A DNA stretch of 64,000 bases, from the NCBI RefSeq assembly GCF_904849725.1, contig NC_058518.1, positions 504,977,225 to 505,041,224 of the forward strand, given 5' to 3'. The DNA is from Hordeum vulgare subsp. vulgare. Lineage: Eukaryota; Streptophyta; Magnoliopsida; Poales; Poaceae. The translations under genes were made by a program, and so were the position numbers. The notes beneath the pieces are model-generated. The model saw nothing but the letters and a program-made list of their open reading frames with translations, searched no databases and was not told the origin of the DNA. Below are positions 25,924-37,440 of this stretch, one piece after another. Within the stretch, counting starts at the first letter, position 1. Every line of letters starts with the position of its first letter.

Positions 25924-26156
25924 TTTAGTCGCGGTTGGCATGGCAAACCGCGACTAAAGGCCTTTGGGCACCTTTAGTCGCGGTTGGCCCAACCGCGACT
26001 AAAGCCCCTCACGTGCACCAGCTGGCCACCGAGCGCCCTGGCCCAGGCCTTTGGTCGCGGTTCGTCTGCCGAACCGCGACTAAAGAAATCATTAGTCGCG
26101 GTTCCTACAGTGTCGCGACTTATGGGGCTGGACGGAAGCCTCTTTTTCTACCAGTG
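25924..26156 (-). repeat. Inner TIR and subterminal repeats of left CACTA
   Basis: Four TTTAGTCGCGG-type palindromes are followed by the terminal CACTGGTAGAAAAAGAGGC (on the minus strand, ending at 26156). Compared with 27409-27650, a GGCC/GGCCTGG difference and a CGCGG/CGCCG change are visible. Confidence 0.85.
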
Positions 26157-26211
26157 TCTCGTCGGTGAACTAAATTATTTCCTCTCCGGCGGCTAGAGTT
26201 TAGGGGTAACA
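26157..26211 (+). repeat. Remnant of copia-1 5' LTR (55 bases)
   Basis: It aligns with the last 55 bases of the 3' LTR at 42436-42772, sharing CCGGCGGCTAGAGTT and GGGGTAACA, with scattered differences. It begins exactly where the left CACTA terminus ends. The rest of this LTR is missing, so the left CACTA's inner end probably marks an insertion into it. Confidence 0.8.
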
Positions 26212-26213
26212 AT

Positions 26214-26225
26214 TGGCATCAGACT
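26214..26225 (+). other. Primer binding site of copia-1
   Basis: TGGCATCAGACT starts two bases after the LTR end and resembles the initiator-Met tRNA primer site TGGTATCAGAGC used by plant copia elements. Confidence 0.7.
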
Positions 26226-26236
26226 CGAGTTAGGAT

Positions 26237-27408
26237 ATGGTGGACGAAGACGCCAACAAGGCCAGGATTCCCGAGGCCTCGGGCAGCACGCCACGAGCGC
26301 AGATCATCGCCGGCGATGAGGTGTCGGGATAGGTGGCGCAGGCTCAGATAGTGACCGAGAGCGAGGGGCCGTGACCGATGCTCACCCGTACGAACTACGG
26401 GGACTGGGACATCCTGATGCTGGTGATGCTCGAGGGGCGTCACCTCTGGGTTGCAATCGAAAGCTGCACGGCGGTCTGCAACGACGACCAACTCGCCATA
26501 GAGGTGATCCTTGGGGGGGTGCCACTCGAGATGTTGGCGACCCTCGAAGCCAAGGGAAAGGCGTGGGACGCCCTAAAGAAGATGCACCTAGGTGTTGCCC
26601 GTGTGCGCGAGGCCACCCTTAGCAAGCCGTCCACCGTCATGGCGTTCAGCGACGCCGAGTGCATCGACGACTTCGCCATGCAGCTGACAGGTATGGTGAA
26701 TCAACTAAGTCTTCTTGGCGAGTTGATCCCGGAGAAGAAGGTCGTGCGCAAGTTCCCCTCTGTCGTCCCCGACAGTAATCATAGATCGCACTCTCTATTG
26801 AGACCCTTGTCGACCTTGACAATCTCTCGATGGAGGAGCTGGTCGGGCAGTTGAAAGCAGCGGAGGAATGCTACGGCGTGGACTCCACTGACGGGGGCGG
26901 CAGCCGATTCCTCGTGACGGTAGAGGAGTGGCACGTGCGCCAGCAACGCCACTAGAACGACGGATCTGGAGGCAGCGGCTCTGGATCGGGACGTGGCGGC
27001 GGATGTTGCGGGTGAGGTTGCAGGCGTGGCCATGAGGGCGGCTCCAGCAGTCTCGCCAAACCCACGGACCAGTGCCGGCACTGCAAAAAATATGGGCACT
27101 AGGCACGTGAGTGCCGGACCCGCCTGTGCTAGGAGGCGAACCTCACTGAATAAGCATGCCAAGCCGCCGACGGGCATGACGAGGACCCGACGCTCCTAAT
27201 GATGGTGATCGCCACAAGCCCGCCGCAAGGTGCGGGCGTACAAGTACAACTCGTCGAGGAATGAGCAGAGGTAAACCTCGATGCGAAAGACGCGTCGTGC
27301 GACGATCGGTGGTTCTTGGACACTGACGCGTCCAACCATATGACCGGCGACCACGCGACGGTCGTGGAGCTCGACGAGTGGATCACCGGGAGTGTCAAGT
27401 TCAGGGAT
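26237..27408 (+). pseudogene. copia-1 gag and protease, decayed
   Basis: An ATG at 26237 begins a gag frame that meets stops within 50 codons. A clear gag core with the LTRTNYGDW block follows from 26375 to about 26770 and then shifts frame. A zinc knuckle of the CRHCKKYGH type near 27071 contains a stop. The protease box near 27312-27350 reads LDTDASNHM, with Asp replacing the catalytic-loop Gly expected in DTG/DSG sites. The frame ends at the CACTA insertion and resumes in phase at 37655. It cannot encode a working product. Confidence 0.88.
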
Positions 27409-27650
27409 CACTGGTAGAAAAAGAGGCTTCCGTCCAGCCCCATAAGTCGCGACACTGTAGGAACGGCGACTAATGATTTCTTTAGTCGCGGTTCGGCAGA
27501 CGAACCGCGACCAAAGGCCTGGGCCAGGGCGCTCGGTGGCCAGCTGGTGCACGTGAGGGGCTTTAGTCGCGGTTGGCCAGGCCAACCGCGACTAAAGGTG
27601 CCCAAAGGCCTTTAGTCGCGGTTGGCATGGCAAACCGCGACTAAATCTCC
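27409..27650 (+). repeat. 5' TIR and subterminal repeats of CACTA B
   Basis: After the terminal repeat come palindromes built on TTTAGTCGCGGTT and its complement, spaced 20-60 bases apart up to about 27650. In this superfamily such arrays are binding sites for the TNPA-type protein. Confidence 0.85.
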
Positions 27651-28004
27651 TCCCCTATAGATACCAGTTCAGCACACTCACTTAGCCATTTGGTGCCACT
27701 TCTCTTCACAAGCTTCACAAGGGGGTGTAGGTTTGCTTTTGGTTCCTCTTATGCACACAAGGTGTTTGATGAAATGCCCCAAGAGCGTGAAACAAACATG
27801 ATATGAAGTGTTGGAGCCACACTTGAGGTTCCTCATTTATTTTTTCCTCCTCGATCGCGGTTAGCAACTTGAACCTTTCATGCATGTGTGTCATTGATAA
27901 AATATGCATGTGTGTAGTTCATTGTTTAATTTATATTGTTTGTAGCTAGTTAGTTTAACAAATGCATGATGGTTAATTATATATTTTATATTATAATAAT
28001 GCAG

Positions 28005-31000
28005 ATGAATCGGCAATGGATGTACGTTAACCGACTCTCCGGCGAGTTCACTACGGGTTTGAAAGATTTCCTCGTAGTGGCTAATGCGAACAAGCGGGGG
28101 GGTTTTGTTATCTGTCCATGTGTTAACTGTAAGAATCAGAAGGGTTACTCTTCCTCAAGAGATGTTCACATGCATCTGCTTCGGCACGGTTTCATGCCAA
28201 GCTATAATTGTTGGACCAAGCATGGAGAAAGAGGGGTTATAATGGAAGAAGATGAAGAAGGGGATGATTTCATCGATGAAAGCTATCTTGCTCATTTCGG
28301 TGATACTTTCATGGAGGATGCTGAAGGTGAAGGGGAAGGTGAAGAAGAGGCACGTGATGATCCCGTTGATGATCTTGGTCGGACCATTGCTGATGCACGG
28401 AGACGCTGCGAAACTGAAAAGGAGAGGGAGAATTTGGATCGCATGTTAGAGGATCACAGAAAGGCGCTGTACCCCGGATGCGATGATGGTCTGAAAAAGC
28501 TGGGCTGCACACTGGATTTGCTGAAATGGAAGGCAGAGGCAGGTGTAGCTGACTCGGCATTTGAAAACTTGCTGAAAATGTTGAAGAATATGTTTCCAAA
28601 GGATAACGAGTTGCCCACCAGTACGTACGAAGCAAAGAAGGTTGTCTGCCCTCTAGGTTTAGAGGTTCTGAAGATACATGCATGCATCAACGACTGCATC
28701 CTCTACCGCGGTGAATACGAGAATTTGAATGAATGCCCGGTATGCACTGCATTGCGTTATAAGATCAGAGGCGATGACCCTGGTGACGATGTTGAGGGCT
28801 AGAAACCCAGGAAGAGGGTTCCCGCCAAGGTGATGTGGTATGCTCCTATAATACCACGGTTGAAACGTCTGTTCAGGAACAAAGAGCATGCCAAGTTGTT
28901 GCGATGGCACAAAGAGGACCGTAAGTCGGACGGGGAGTTGAGACACACCGCAGATGGAACGCAATGGAGAAAGATCGACAGATGGTTCAAAGATTTTGCA
29001 GCTGACGCAAGGAACATAAGATTTGCTCTAAGTACGGATGGCATGAATCCTTTTGGCGAGCAGAGCTCCAGCCATAGCACCTGGCCCGTGACTCTATGCA
29101 TCTACAACCTTCCTCCTTGGTTGTGCATGAAGCGGAAGTTCATTATGATGCCAGTGCTCATCCAAGGTCCGAAGCAACCCGGCAACGACATCGATGTGTA
29201 CCTAAGGCCATTAGTTGATGAACTTTTACAGCTGTGGGGTGGTGTCCGTGTGTGGGATGAGCACAAACAAGAGGAATTTGACCTACGAGCGTTGCTTTTC
29301 GTAACCATCAACGATTGGCCTGCTCTTAGTAACCTTTCGGGACTGTCAAATAAGGGATACAATGCATGCACGCACTGCTTACATGAGACTGAAAGTGTAC
29401 ATTTGCCAAATTGTAAGAAGAACGTGTACCTTGGGCATCGTCGATTTCTTTCGAAAATTCATCCAGTAAGAAAGAAAGGCAAGCATTACAACGGCAAGGC
29501 AGATCACCGGCCGAAGCCTGCGGAACGCACTGGTGCTGAGGTATTTGATATGGTCAAGGATTTGAAAGTCATCTTTGGAAAGGGTCCTGGCGGACAATCA
29601 GTTCCGAAGGGAGCTGACGGGCACGCAGCCATGTGGAAAAAGAAATCTATATTCTGGGAGCTAGAATATTGGAAAGTCCTAGATGTCCGCTCTGCAATCG
29701 ACGTGATGCACGTTACGAAGAATATTTGCGTGAACCTCCTAAGCTTCTTGGGCGTGTATGGGAAGACAAATGATACAAAGGAAGCACGGCAGGACCAGCA
29801 ACGTTTGAAAGACCCTGATGACCGGCATCCGGAATGGTTTCAAGGTCGTGCCAGCTACGCTCTGACCAAAGAAGAGAAGGTCATCTTTTTTGAATGCCTG
29901 AGCAGTATGAAGGTCCCGTCTGGATTCTCGTCCAATATAAAGGGAATAATAAACATGGCGGAGAAAAAGTTCCAAAACCTGAAGTCTCACGACTGCCACG
30001 TGATTATGACGCAATTGCTTCCGATTGCTTTGAGGGGGCTCCTGCCGGAAAATGTTCGAGTAGCCATTGTGAAGCTATGTGCATTCCTCAATGCAATCTC
30101 TCAGAAGGTAATCAATCCAGAAGTTCTACCACGGTTACAGAACGATGTGATCCAATGTCTTGTCAGTTTCGAGTTGGTGTTCCCGCCATCCTTCTTCAAT
30201 ATTATGACGCACCTCCTGGTTCACCTAGTCGAAGAGATTTTCGTTCTCGGTCCTGTATTTCTACACAATATGTTCCCCTTCGAGAGGTTCATGGGAGTAT
30301 TAAAGAAATATGTTCGTAACCGTGCTAGGCCAGAAGGAAGCATCGCCAAGGGCTATGGAAATGAGGAGGTAATTGAGTTTTGTGTTGACTTTGTTCCTGA
30401 CCTTAAGCCGATTGGTCTTCCTCGATCGCGGCACGAGGGGAGACTAAGTGGAAAAGGCACGATCGGAAGGAAATCAACGATATGTATGGACGGCCATTCT
30501 CTGACTGAAGCACACCACACTGTACTGACCAATTCCAGCTTGGTGGCTCCGTACTTTGAGAAACACAAGAATATTTTACGCTCTGACAACCCGGGGAAGC
30601 CTGAATCCTGGATTAGGAAGGCCCACATGGAGACTTTCGGCAGTTGGTTGAGAAAACATTTAATGAATGACAATGATGTTGTAGATCAGCTGTACATGTT
30701 GGCCAAGACACCATCTTCGACTATAACGACTTTCCAAGGGTACGAGATAAATGGGAATACATTTTACACGATCGCCCAAGATAAAAAGAGCACCAACCAA
30801 AACAGTGGTGTCCGCTTTGATGCAGCAACCGAGAATGGGCAAGAGGTCACATATTATGGTTACATAGAGGAGATATGGGAACTTGACTATGGACCCTCCT
30901 TTAAGGTCCCTTTGTTCCGGTGCAAATGGTTCAAGCTAACAGGAGGTGGGGTAAAGGTGGACCAGCAATACGGAATGACAATGGTGGATTTCAACAATCT

Positions 31001-31325
31001 TGGTTACCTTGACGAACCATTCGTCCTAGCGAAAGATGTCGCTCAGGTTTTCTATGTGAAGGACATGAGTAGCAAACCGAGGAAACGGAAAGATAAGAAA
31101 ACGATCAGTACATCATGCGATGATCCAAAGCGCCACATTGTTCTTTCAGGGAAAAGAAACATCGTGGGAGTGGAGGACAAGACAGACATGTCAGAAGATT
31201 ATAATATGTTTGCTGAAATTCCGCCCTTCAAAGTGAACACCGACCCAAGCATTAAGTTAAATGATGAGGATGCTCCATGGATACGGCACAATCGTAAGCA
31301 AGCAGGGACACAAGGGAAGAAATGA
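28005..31325 (+). pseudogene. CACTA TNP2 transposase, right copy, one in-frame stop
   Basis: From the ATG at 28005, just after an AG that looks like a splice acceptor, the frame runs 265 codons, meets TAG at 28800-28802, then continues in the same frame for 840 codons. An N-terminal transposase-associated domain carries the CPCVNCKN cluster. The Transposase_21 core follows, with STDGMNPF and NDWPAL holding two of the expected acidic residues. DUF4218-like and DUF4216-like regions end the protein. Apart from the one stop it is full length for TNP2. Both arms share the stop, so it predates the duplication. Readthrough is possible but unsupported. Confidence 0.88.
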
Positions 31326-31422
31326 TGTGTAATAATTTATTGTACCAAACTTTGTTGAATGGATCATGTGAATTATATTACCCGTGATGTGTTTGGTGTC
31401 CATTTTCGAGCTGGTCATCTAA

Positions 31423-32068
31423 CCTTTAGTCCCGGCTGGTTGGTGCAACCGGGACTAAAGGCCAGACCAACCGCGACTAAAGGTCGTTGCGCGCGGGGAA
31501 CGCAAAAACGACCTCTCAGCGGGCGGATAGGAGAAGAAAGGGGCGGCGCGCTCACGGCTCGGGCGAGAGGCCTCTCAGCGGGGCATCACAGCCACCGCAC
31601 CAGGCTGGCGTGAGCAAGATGGGTCGAGGCCGAAGGCCGGCCCAGGCCGGGGGGGAGAGAGGCTGTGGCCAATGTTCCCTTTAAATGGATTCTCTTTTTT
31701 CTGTCCCGTTTTAGGCAGATTCAATGTATTGTCTCTATGCATATTTTTCCTACGAAAATATGCTTAGAAAACAGAAAATAAAATGTTTGAAGTTTCTATA
31801 AAAGCAATGATGATTTTTCTGAAAAGAAAAAGATAAAAGGTTCTGAAAATAAAAGAAGATTTGGGGGGGGCCTTTAGTCGCGGTTGGTCTGGCAAACCGC
31901 GACTAAAGGTTACCCTTTAGTCGCGGGTCGCCTCCCCAACCGCGACTAAAGGGGGGGGCGCGGGAACGCAAAAAACCCGCCAAAAACCCTTTAGTCGCGG
32001 TTGGGGAGGCGACCCGCGACTAAAGGTACCCTTTAGTCGCGGGTCGCCTCCCCAACCGCGACTAAAGG
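31423..32068. repeat. Internal clusters of subterminal-type palindromes in CACTA B
   Basis: One cluster at 31423-31482 mixes TTTAGTCCCGG and TTTAGTCGCGG forms. Another at 31872-32068 has six half-sites arranged as hairpins with GGGGAGGCGACC-type loops. They lie in the gap between the two genes and end about 10 bases before a TATA box. Bases 31490-31870 between the clusters hold nothing I recognise. Confidence 0.8.
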
Positions 32069-32075
32069 GGGGGGC

Positions 32076-32083
32076 TATAAATA
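32076..32083 (+). promoter_or_regulatory. TATA box of the TNPA/Ulp1 gene
   Basis: TATAAATA stands just downstream of the internal palindrome cluster. The leader that follows is GC-rich and CT-rich (32090-32400). A TTTTCAG acceptor at 33330-33336, 11 bases before the ATG, suggests a 5' leader intron. Bases 32400-33330 are AT-rich with no coding signal. Confidence 0.55.
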
Positions 32084-33346
32084 CAAGTGCGGGTCGCCTC
32101 CCCTGCCGCCGTCTTCTCCATCTCTCTCGTCTTCTCCGATTCTCTGCCGCACGCGCCGAAGGCCTGCCGCCGCCGTCGCCCTCGCCCTCGTCGACGCCGC
32201 CCGCCGTCGCCCTCGCCCTCGTCGCCGCCCGCCGTCGCCCTCGCCCGCGACTAAAGGGTTCACCCCTATCCTTTCATCTTTCCCGCGCCGCGCCCGCCTT
32301 CCTCGCTTCCTGTCGCCGCCTACTGCCCCCTCCGCTCGAAGCATTGCGCTCGTCGCTGCGCTCATAGCCGCCCTCGTCCCCGCGCCCATCGATGCCGACA
32401 GGGCTCGCAGAAATCAAGAACGAACATCTCATCCCGACGTCCCGTGGGTAGTTCGTCTTGGAAGAAAAAGAACAGAGACTATCTATTTAAAAGTTTCATC
32501 GAATATAAAAAGTTTCATCGAATATGAAAAAGAACAGAGACTATCAAATATGAAAAAGTTTCATCGAATATAAAAAAGATCATCGAGTTAAAAAATCATC
32601 AATTTAAATAATTAATCAATCTAAATTGAAAAAAATTAGCGAATTTGGAAAAGTTCACCATTTTTGGTTGAGTTTAAGACTATCTATTTTGGTTGAGTTA
32701 TTGCAGGACATGATTTTGGGAATGTATCAATTATCTTTTAGATTATTTCAAGTTACTTTATTTGTGTAGTTTAAATTATGTGTGGGATCAATTGTGAGTA
32801 TCAAAAAATCAACAGAAAACCAAGAAGAGAGGGAGTCATGGGACGAAAAAACAAAGGGAGTAGGAGAGGCAACGGAACCAACTCCTCTTTTAATAATGAG
32901 ATACTTACATAATATTTACTCCCTCCGTTTTTAAATAATTATAGTCAAAAAAAGATAGTCTAGTTTTTTTAACTACAATTATTTAGGAACAAAGAAAGTA
33001 TTTTCTTTTATGATTAAAAACTAGCAAATGAACCAGCGAATCGGCGGTCGGCCAGTGCAAAGCTGAAGCAGCAGGTTCACGGTCAAAAACTCTAGTTAAA
33101 ACTTTTTCATGTGTCGGATATTCAGCCACAGCCGTCGGGAAGACTATGCAAGAACAAAGAACAAAGATAAAGAAATAAAGAAATAAAGAACAAAGAGCGC
33201 CCCGTCTCGCGCTCTACCGCGACACCCTCTCCCACCCCTTCCTCGCCCCCTCCTTTTGCCACCGCCCTTTCGCCACCGCCACCGCCACCGCCCCCCTTCT
33301 TCACTTAATTAATTTGTTTTTACTACATGTTTTCAGGACTGACATA

Positions 33347-36300
33347 ATGGCGGACGATAGAGCTGACCCGATTATGGACAACTATGATCCGGACGGTGAA
33401 GCACATATGTTCGGCATCATAAACGGCGATATTCTATATGTGCCGACCGGAGAAGAAGAAGATGATATCTCTTCTTATCTGAACCTTGACGGTGAAGATG
33501 AAGGGCGCCGTCAGCAAGATGATGCCGAACAAACGTCGATAAACGACGATCTTCAAATGGAAGTAGCAACCACCTCCGGCGCCGAGGTATATATATACAT
33601 TGAGCCTCTGGTGATACAAACTAACTAATTTGAATAAATATGTGTGTACTAACGCGCGCGACTCTCTTTCTTATTTTAGCCCTCGGCCGGATCGTCGAAA
33701 CAATCGAGTACGTCGTCAAAGCGTGGCGCAACCAAGACGATGAAACAAGGAGAAACATGCACCATCGAGGTTGTCGACAGTGCAACCGGCAGGCCGCTGG
33801 AGCCCCGCAAGAACGCCACCAAGTTTGTCAGCCAATGCGGAGCCGTTGTTAGAGACAACGTCTCGATCACCGTCCAGGAGTGGAATGAGCCAAAGAAGGC
33901 ACGAATTGCTGCAGGTTTCACTTTTGTCGATAAGAGAACAAAAAAAGATTGCTTCAAGAAGCTTATGGAACATTTCGTTCTACCTCCGGAATACAACAAA
34001 TTCGATGAGGAGGGTAACAAGATTGAGGAAAACAAGGAGAGGAGGAGGCTAGTCAAACAGTTCGCTCTTCATAAGATGGCCGACGCATTCCGGAAATTCA
34101 AGCAAAATCTAGCCCATGACTTTGTCAAGCAGAACAAGACTCCGGATTTCAAAGGACAATATGAGAAACTGAAACATGATTGGCCAGAATTTGTGAAGCA
34201 AAAGAAATCGGAGCAGTTCATTCAAATATCGAAAAAAAATAAGGAAAATGCGGCTAAGAAGGAGTACAATCATATTATGGGGCCAGGAGGGTATCGCATT
34301 TTGTTGCCTAGGTTGGAGAAGATGGAGAACGAGCTGAGGGCGCGAGGAATCCGTCCAGGTACGGAGGGATGGGACCCAAGGGCCAAAAGCTGGTGGTACG
34401 GGCATGGGGGAACGCTGAACCCGGAGACAGGGGAGTGTGTTTACCGGGGCAAATTAATTAAACCCACCCAAGCCCTTATTGACGCAATGAGGGATGCTCA
34501 AGAGGGGAAGATCAAGTTCAACAGAGAGAACGACGCGCTGACAAAAGCCCTCGGGAATCCTGAACACGGAGGACGTGTACGAGGCATGGGGCACATTCCG
34601 TGGAAAATAGGGTTCCCCCAGAACGATGACCCGTACGGTTACAGAAGCCGTAAGAGAAAGATGGATCGGGAAGCAGATGTTGTGGCGCGGTTGGCATCGG
34701 AAATGGATGTGATGAAGAAAACCATGAGTGTACTAGTAGCCGAAAGAGATGCAGCTCGGGTGCAGCATGAAGATCATCCAGCGGATCTCGGAAGCCAGCA
34801 GCGGAGAAGCAGCGTGGCTTCCACGGAGGCCCCACCGGCTGGTGCAGATGCACCGACGATCGAAATTAATGCACCGGAGCCTCTGGTGGTCGAAATTACT
34901 GCACCGGAGCCTCTGGTGGTCGAAATTACTGCACCGGAGCCTCCTCGCTACCCCGTGGACGATATAAAGGAGATGAAAGAATGTCATCTGTATTATCCTA
35001 TCGGGAACATGTCCATGAAGGTAGCCATCGGCAGTGCTTTACCATGTTTACCTGGAGCACTCCACCACAACAACCCCATTCAAGATGGCTATGCTCGTGT
35101 CACGGTGGAGGACATAGTCCAAGGGTTTGAGGACCTGGAGATTGACATTGCTACACCTGAAGGGGAGAAAAGACTTGGAGATGTCAAGCGCCATTTCATT
35201 CTATGGCAAAAGAAGTTTATCAAGTTTCCAGGCGAGGCGCCAAGGACAACAAGTCCACCCCCCTACGATGGTGGTGGTGGCGGTGGCGGTGGTGGTGGTG
35301 GTGGTGGTGGTGGCGGTTCACCTACACCTCCGTCACGTCAGCCGACGCCCCCCAGTCCACAACGTTCGGCGGGTGATCAGACGCCGCCCCCCAGTCCTCG
35401 TCCGGCGGGTGATCAGACGCCGCCCCCCAATCCACCTCCGGCAAAGAAGCAGAAGCAGAAGCAGTCCTGGATTATTAACCCGGACCCTTATGTACCTAAG
35501 ACCACAAAGGTACCGGAGCCATCACTGAAGCCTCTCCCCACAAGGCCTTGGGAACGTAGTGCCGAGGAAGTCGACGCGGCCGCGGCTGCTGATTTGGAGA
35601 AATGGAAGGCGGACTGCAAGAAGAAAAGAGAGCCCGAGCCCAAGCCAGTATTTTCTGATGAGCAAAAGAAGTGGGCTAAGTCATTTTTGAGCACACTGTC
35701 CCAAGCCGCGAAGAATCTGCCTGACGACTATGCACGTGAACTTCGCAGGCAGGCACTCATGTTCAAGGAGAACAAAGAGCGGGAGAAGGCCGAAAGTAAA
35801 AAAAGCGGGAAACAAGTTGCCCAGCTCGGGGAACAAAGTAAACAATCGATTGCCCCGCTTATAGTGGAAGCCGCCGGTCCGGATGCCCCCGAGATCATAC
35901 AAGCTGCGGCAGCACAGGGATTGACTGCAACGAGTGCCAGAGAACAAGCGGCCAACTTAGGTATTACTCTTCGTGAACTGTTAGGCCTTGATGAGGCGCC
36001 AGTGAAGGAGGTAGTAATTACATATGTCAAGAATGGGCCTCTCGTCGAGCCTGCGCAGGAAAAGGATCTACCTCCACAAATGAAAGGTCTGCTGAAATGG
36101 TACAAGGGTTACATAAAAAATAAAAACGCCAAAGATTATATTTATGCGGAAGTTAGACATGAGCATCACTTCAAACATTACTATGTACAAATTGAACTGA
36201 GTGAATTGTTCCAGCTTTTCAATCTGCGCGATCTCGACAAATCTATCATCAGTTGCTACGTTCTGTAAGTGATTTATTTCTACCCCATCTCGTTCATATT

Positions 36301-37186
36301 GCCTGCACTATATATATGTCCTAACTATATTGTTGTGTCCGCTATTATACATGCAGAATGAAGATTAAGGAATGCAGAGTAAGGAACATCCATGATGTTG
36401 GGTTCATTGACCCACACATCGTTAATGGACATGTGTTGGAGCATCACCCCGCCGACATGGAGGCAGACCTGTGGCAGTTTCTTACAAAGCAGGAACTCAA
36501 AAGTGATATTCTATTTCCTTACCATTTTGGGTGAGTGTTTCTGTCTTGAGCACATTCTCTTTTGTTTACTCCATGCATGGTATGTGGCCGGCTAATCGAT
36601 GAGTTATGCATGACGTACTGTGCATGTATCGTGTCCGCAGGTTCCACTGGATTCTGCTAGTAATTAAAGTTAACACCTCAGAATGTCTCGTCCACGACTC
36701 TCTGAATATGGATCCAAAGCTTTGGGGCGGCATGAGAAGAATGCTGCAGAAGTAATTATTTTCATTCATTTGCGCTCTATATCGATCGGCCTATTTCGTT
36801 CATTTCCTAATATCAAGTAACTAATAACTCTCTTGTTCATTTAATTTTCTTTGCCTCGTAGGGTTTGGAGACGGTTCGTAGATACAAAGGTTGGTGAATT
36901 CAAAAAAGAGCTAGAATTCAAAAGGTCAAAGCCTAAGAATGGTGGGGATATTCAGCCAGCGGGGACCAATCTATGTGGATACTATGTCTGTGAGATGATC
37001 CGGAGATACACCTCTGAGCGGGTTCTGAGTGATACCAATGCTCAGAGGAATAACCTCCGGATGATGCTTAGTCCAGAAGCTCGCTTCCGACCACTTCAAG
37101 AGGAACTAGCTGGATGGTTCAGCAGGGAAGTCCTCCATCCTAAAGGAGAACACCATTACGAGGACGTAGAACTTTATATGCATTAA
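33347..37186 (+). CDS. CACTA TNPA-like protein with Ulp1/C48 protease domain, right copy
   Basis: Exons 33347-33586, 33680-36264, 36357-36530, 36641-36751 and 36862-37186 join through GT-AG introns to 3435 bases (1144 residues) without a stop. Residues 1-80 are acidic. Residues 100-400 form the En/Spm plant transposase region (Ptta type), with FKKLMEHF and NPEHGGRVRG blocks. A basic RSRKRK stretch is followed by a heptad-like segment. A run of 16 Gly encoded by GGT/GGC repeats and a Pro-rich linker come next. The C-terminus is a cysteine protease of the Ulp1 type: FHW (His about 1002), HDSL (Asp about 1019) and NLCGYY (Cys about 1075) give a full triad. In such elements TNPA-type proteins bind the subterminal repeats; the protease's role is unknown. 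Confidence 0.82.
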
Positions 37187-37400
37187 ATTATGTATGGAAA
37201 CTTGTTCAAAATTGTATATGGTCATCCGATGATATTGAATATATATTGTATATTCCTCTTGAATTCTTTTTGGTTCTAATTTCAAATTTGTTTGAAATTG
37301 TACATTCATATGCATGTATGTAGTACCGTAGAATATATGAAATTCCTTCAAAATTAAAATAAAGCACAAAAGAAATAAAACAATACAAATTAAACAGAAA

Positions 37401-37439
37401 ACAGGTTTAGGGGGGGGCGCGCGCGCGCCCTAAACCTGT
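37401..37439. repeat. GC-rich inverted repeat near CACTA outer end (right)
   Basis: Perfect 12-base arms beginning ACAGGTTTAGGG enclose an alternating GC core with a poly-G run. It sits at the inner edge of the outer subterminal repeats. Confidence 0.8.
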
Positions 37440-37440
37440 G

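Larger units (their letters stand above)
15897..26156 (-). mobile_element. Left CACTA element, a B-type body with an A-type inner end
   Basis: Both termini are present: CACTGGTGGAAAAA at 15897 and TTTTTCTACCAGTG ending at 26156. The outer flank is ATC, matching the GAT target duplication of the right-arm element. The inner flank is TCT, which does not match, so this is not one insertion product. Bases 15897-25208 are virtually identical to the right-arm element. Bases 25209-26156 differ from it by at least 14 substitutions and several indels. I read it as a hybrid of two family members. Confidence 0.85.

Noticed and set aside
26150..27415. Palindrome formed by aberrant CACTA transposition between sister chromatids
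   Set aside because: A CACTA terminus at the centre first suggested this, but the two inner CACTA ends would then be identical. They differ by several per cent while the rest of the arms do not.
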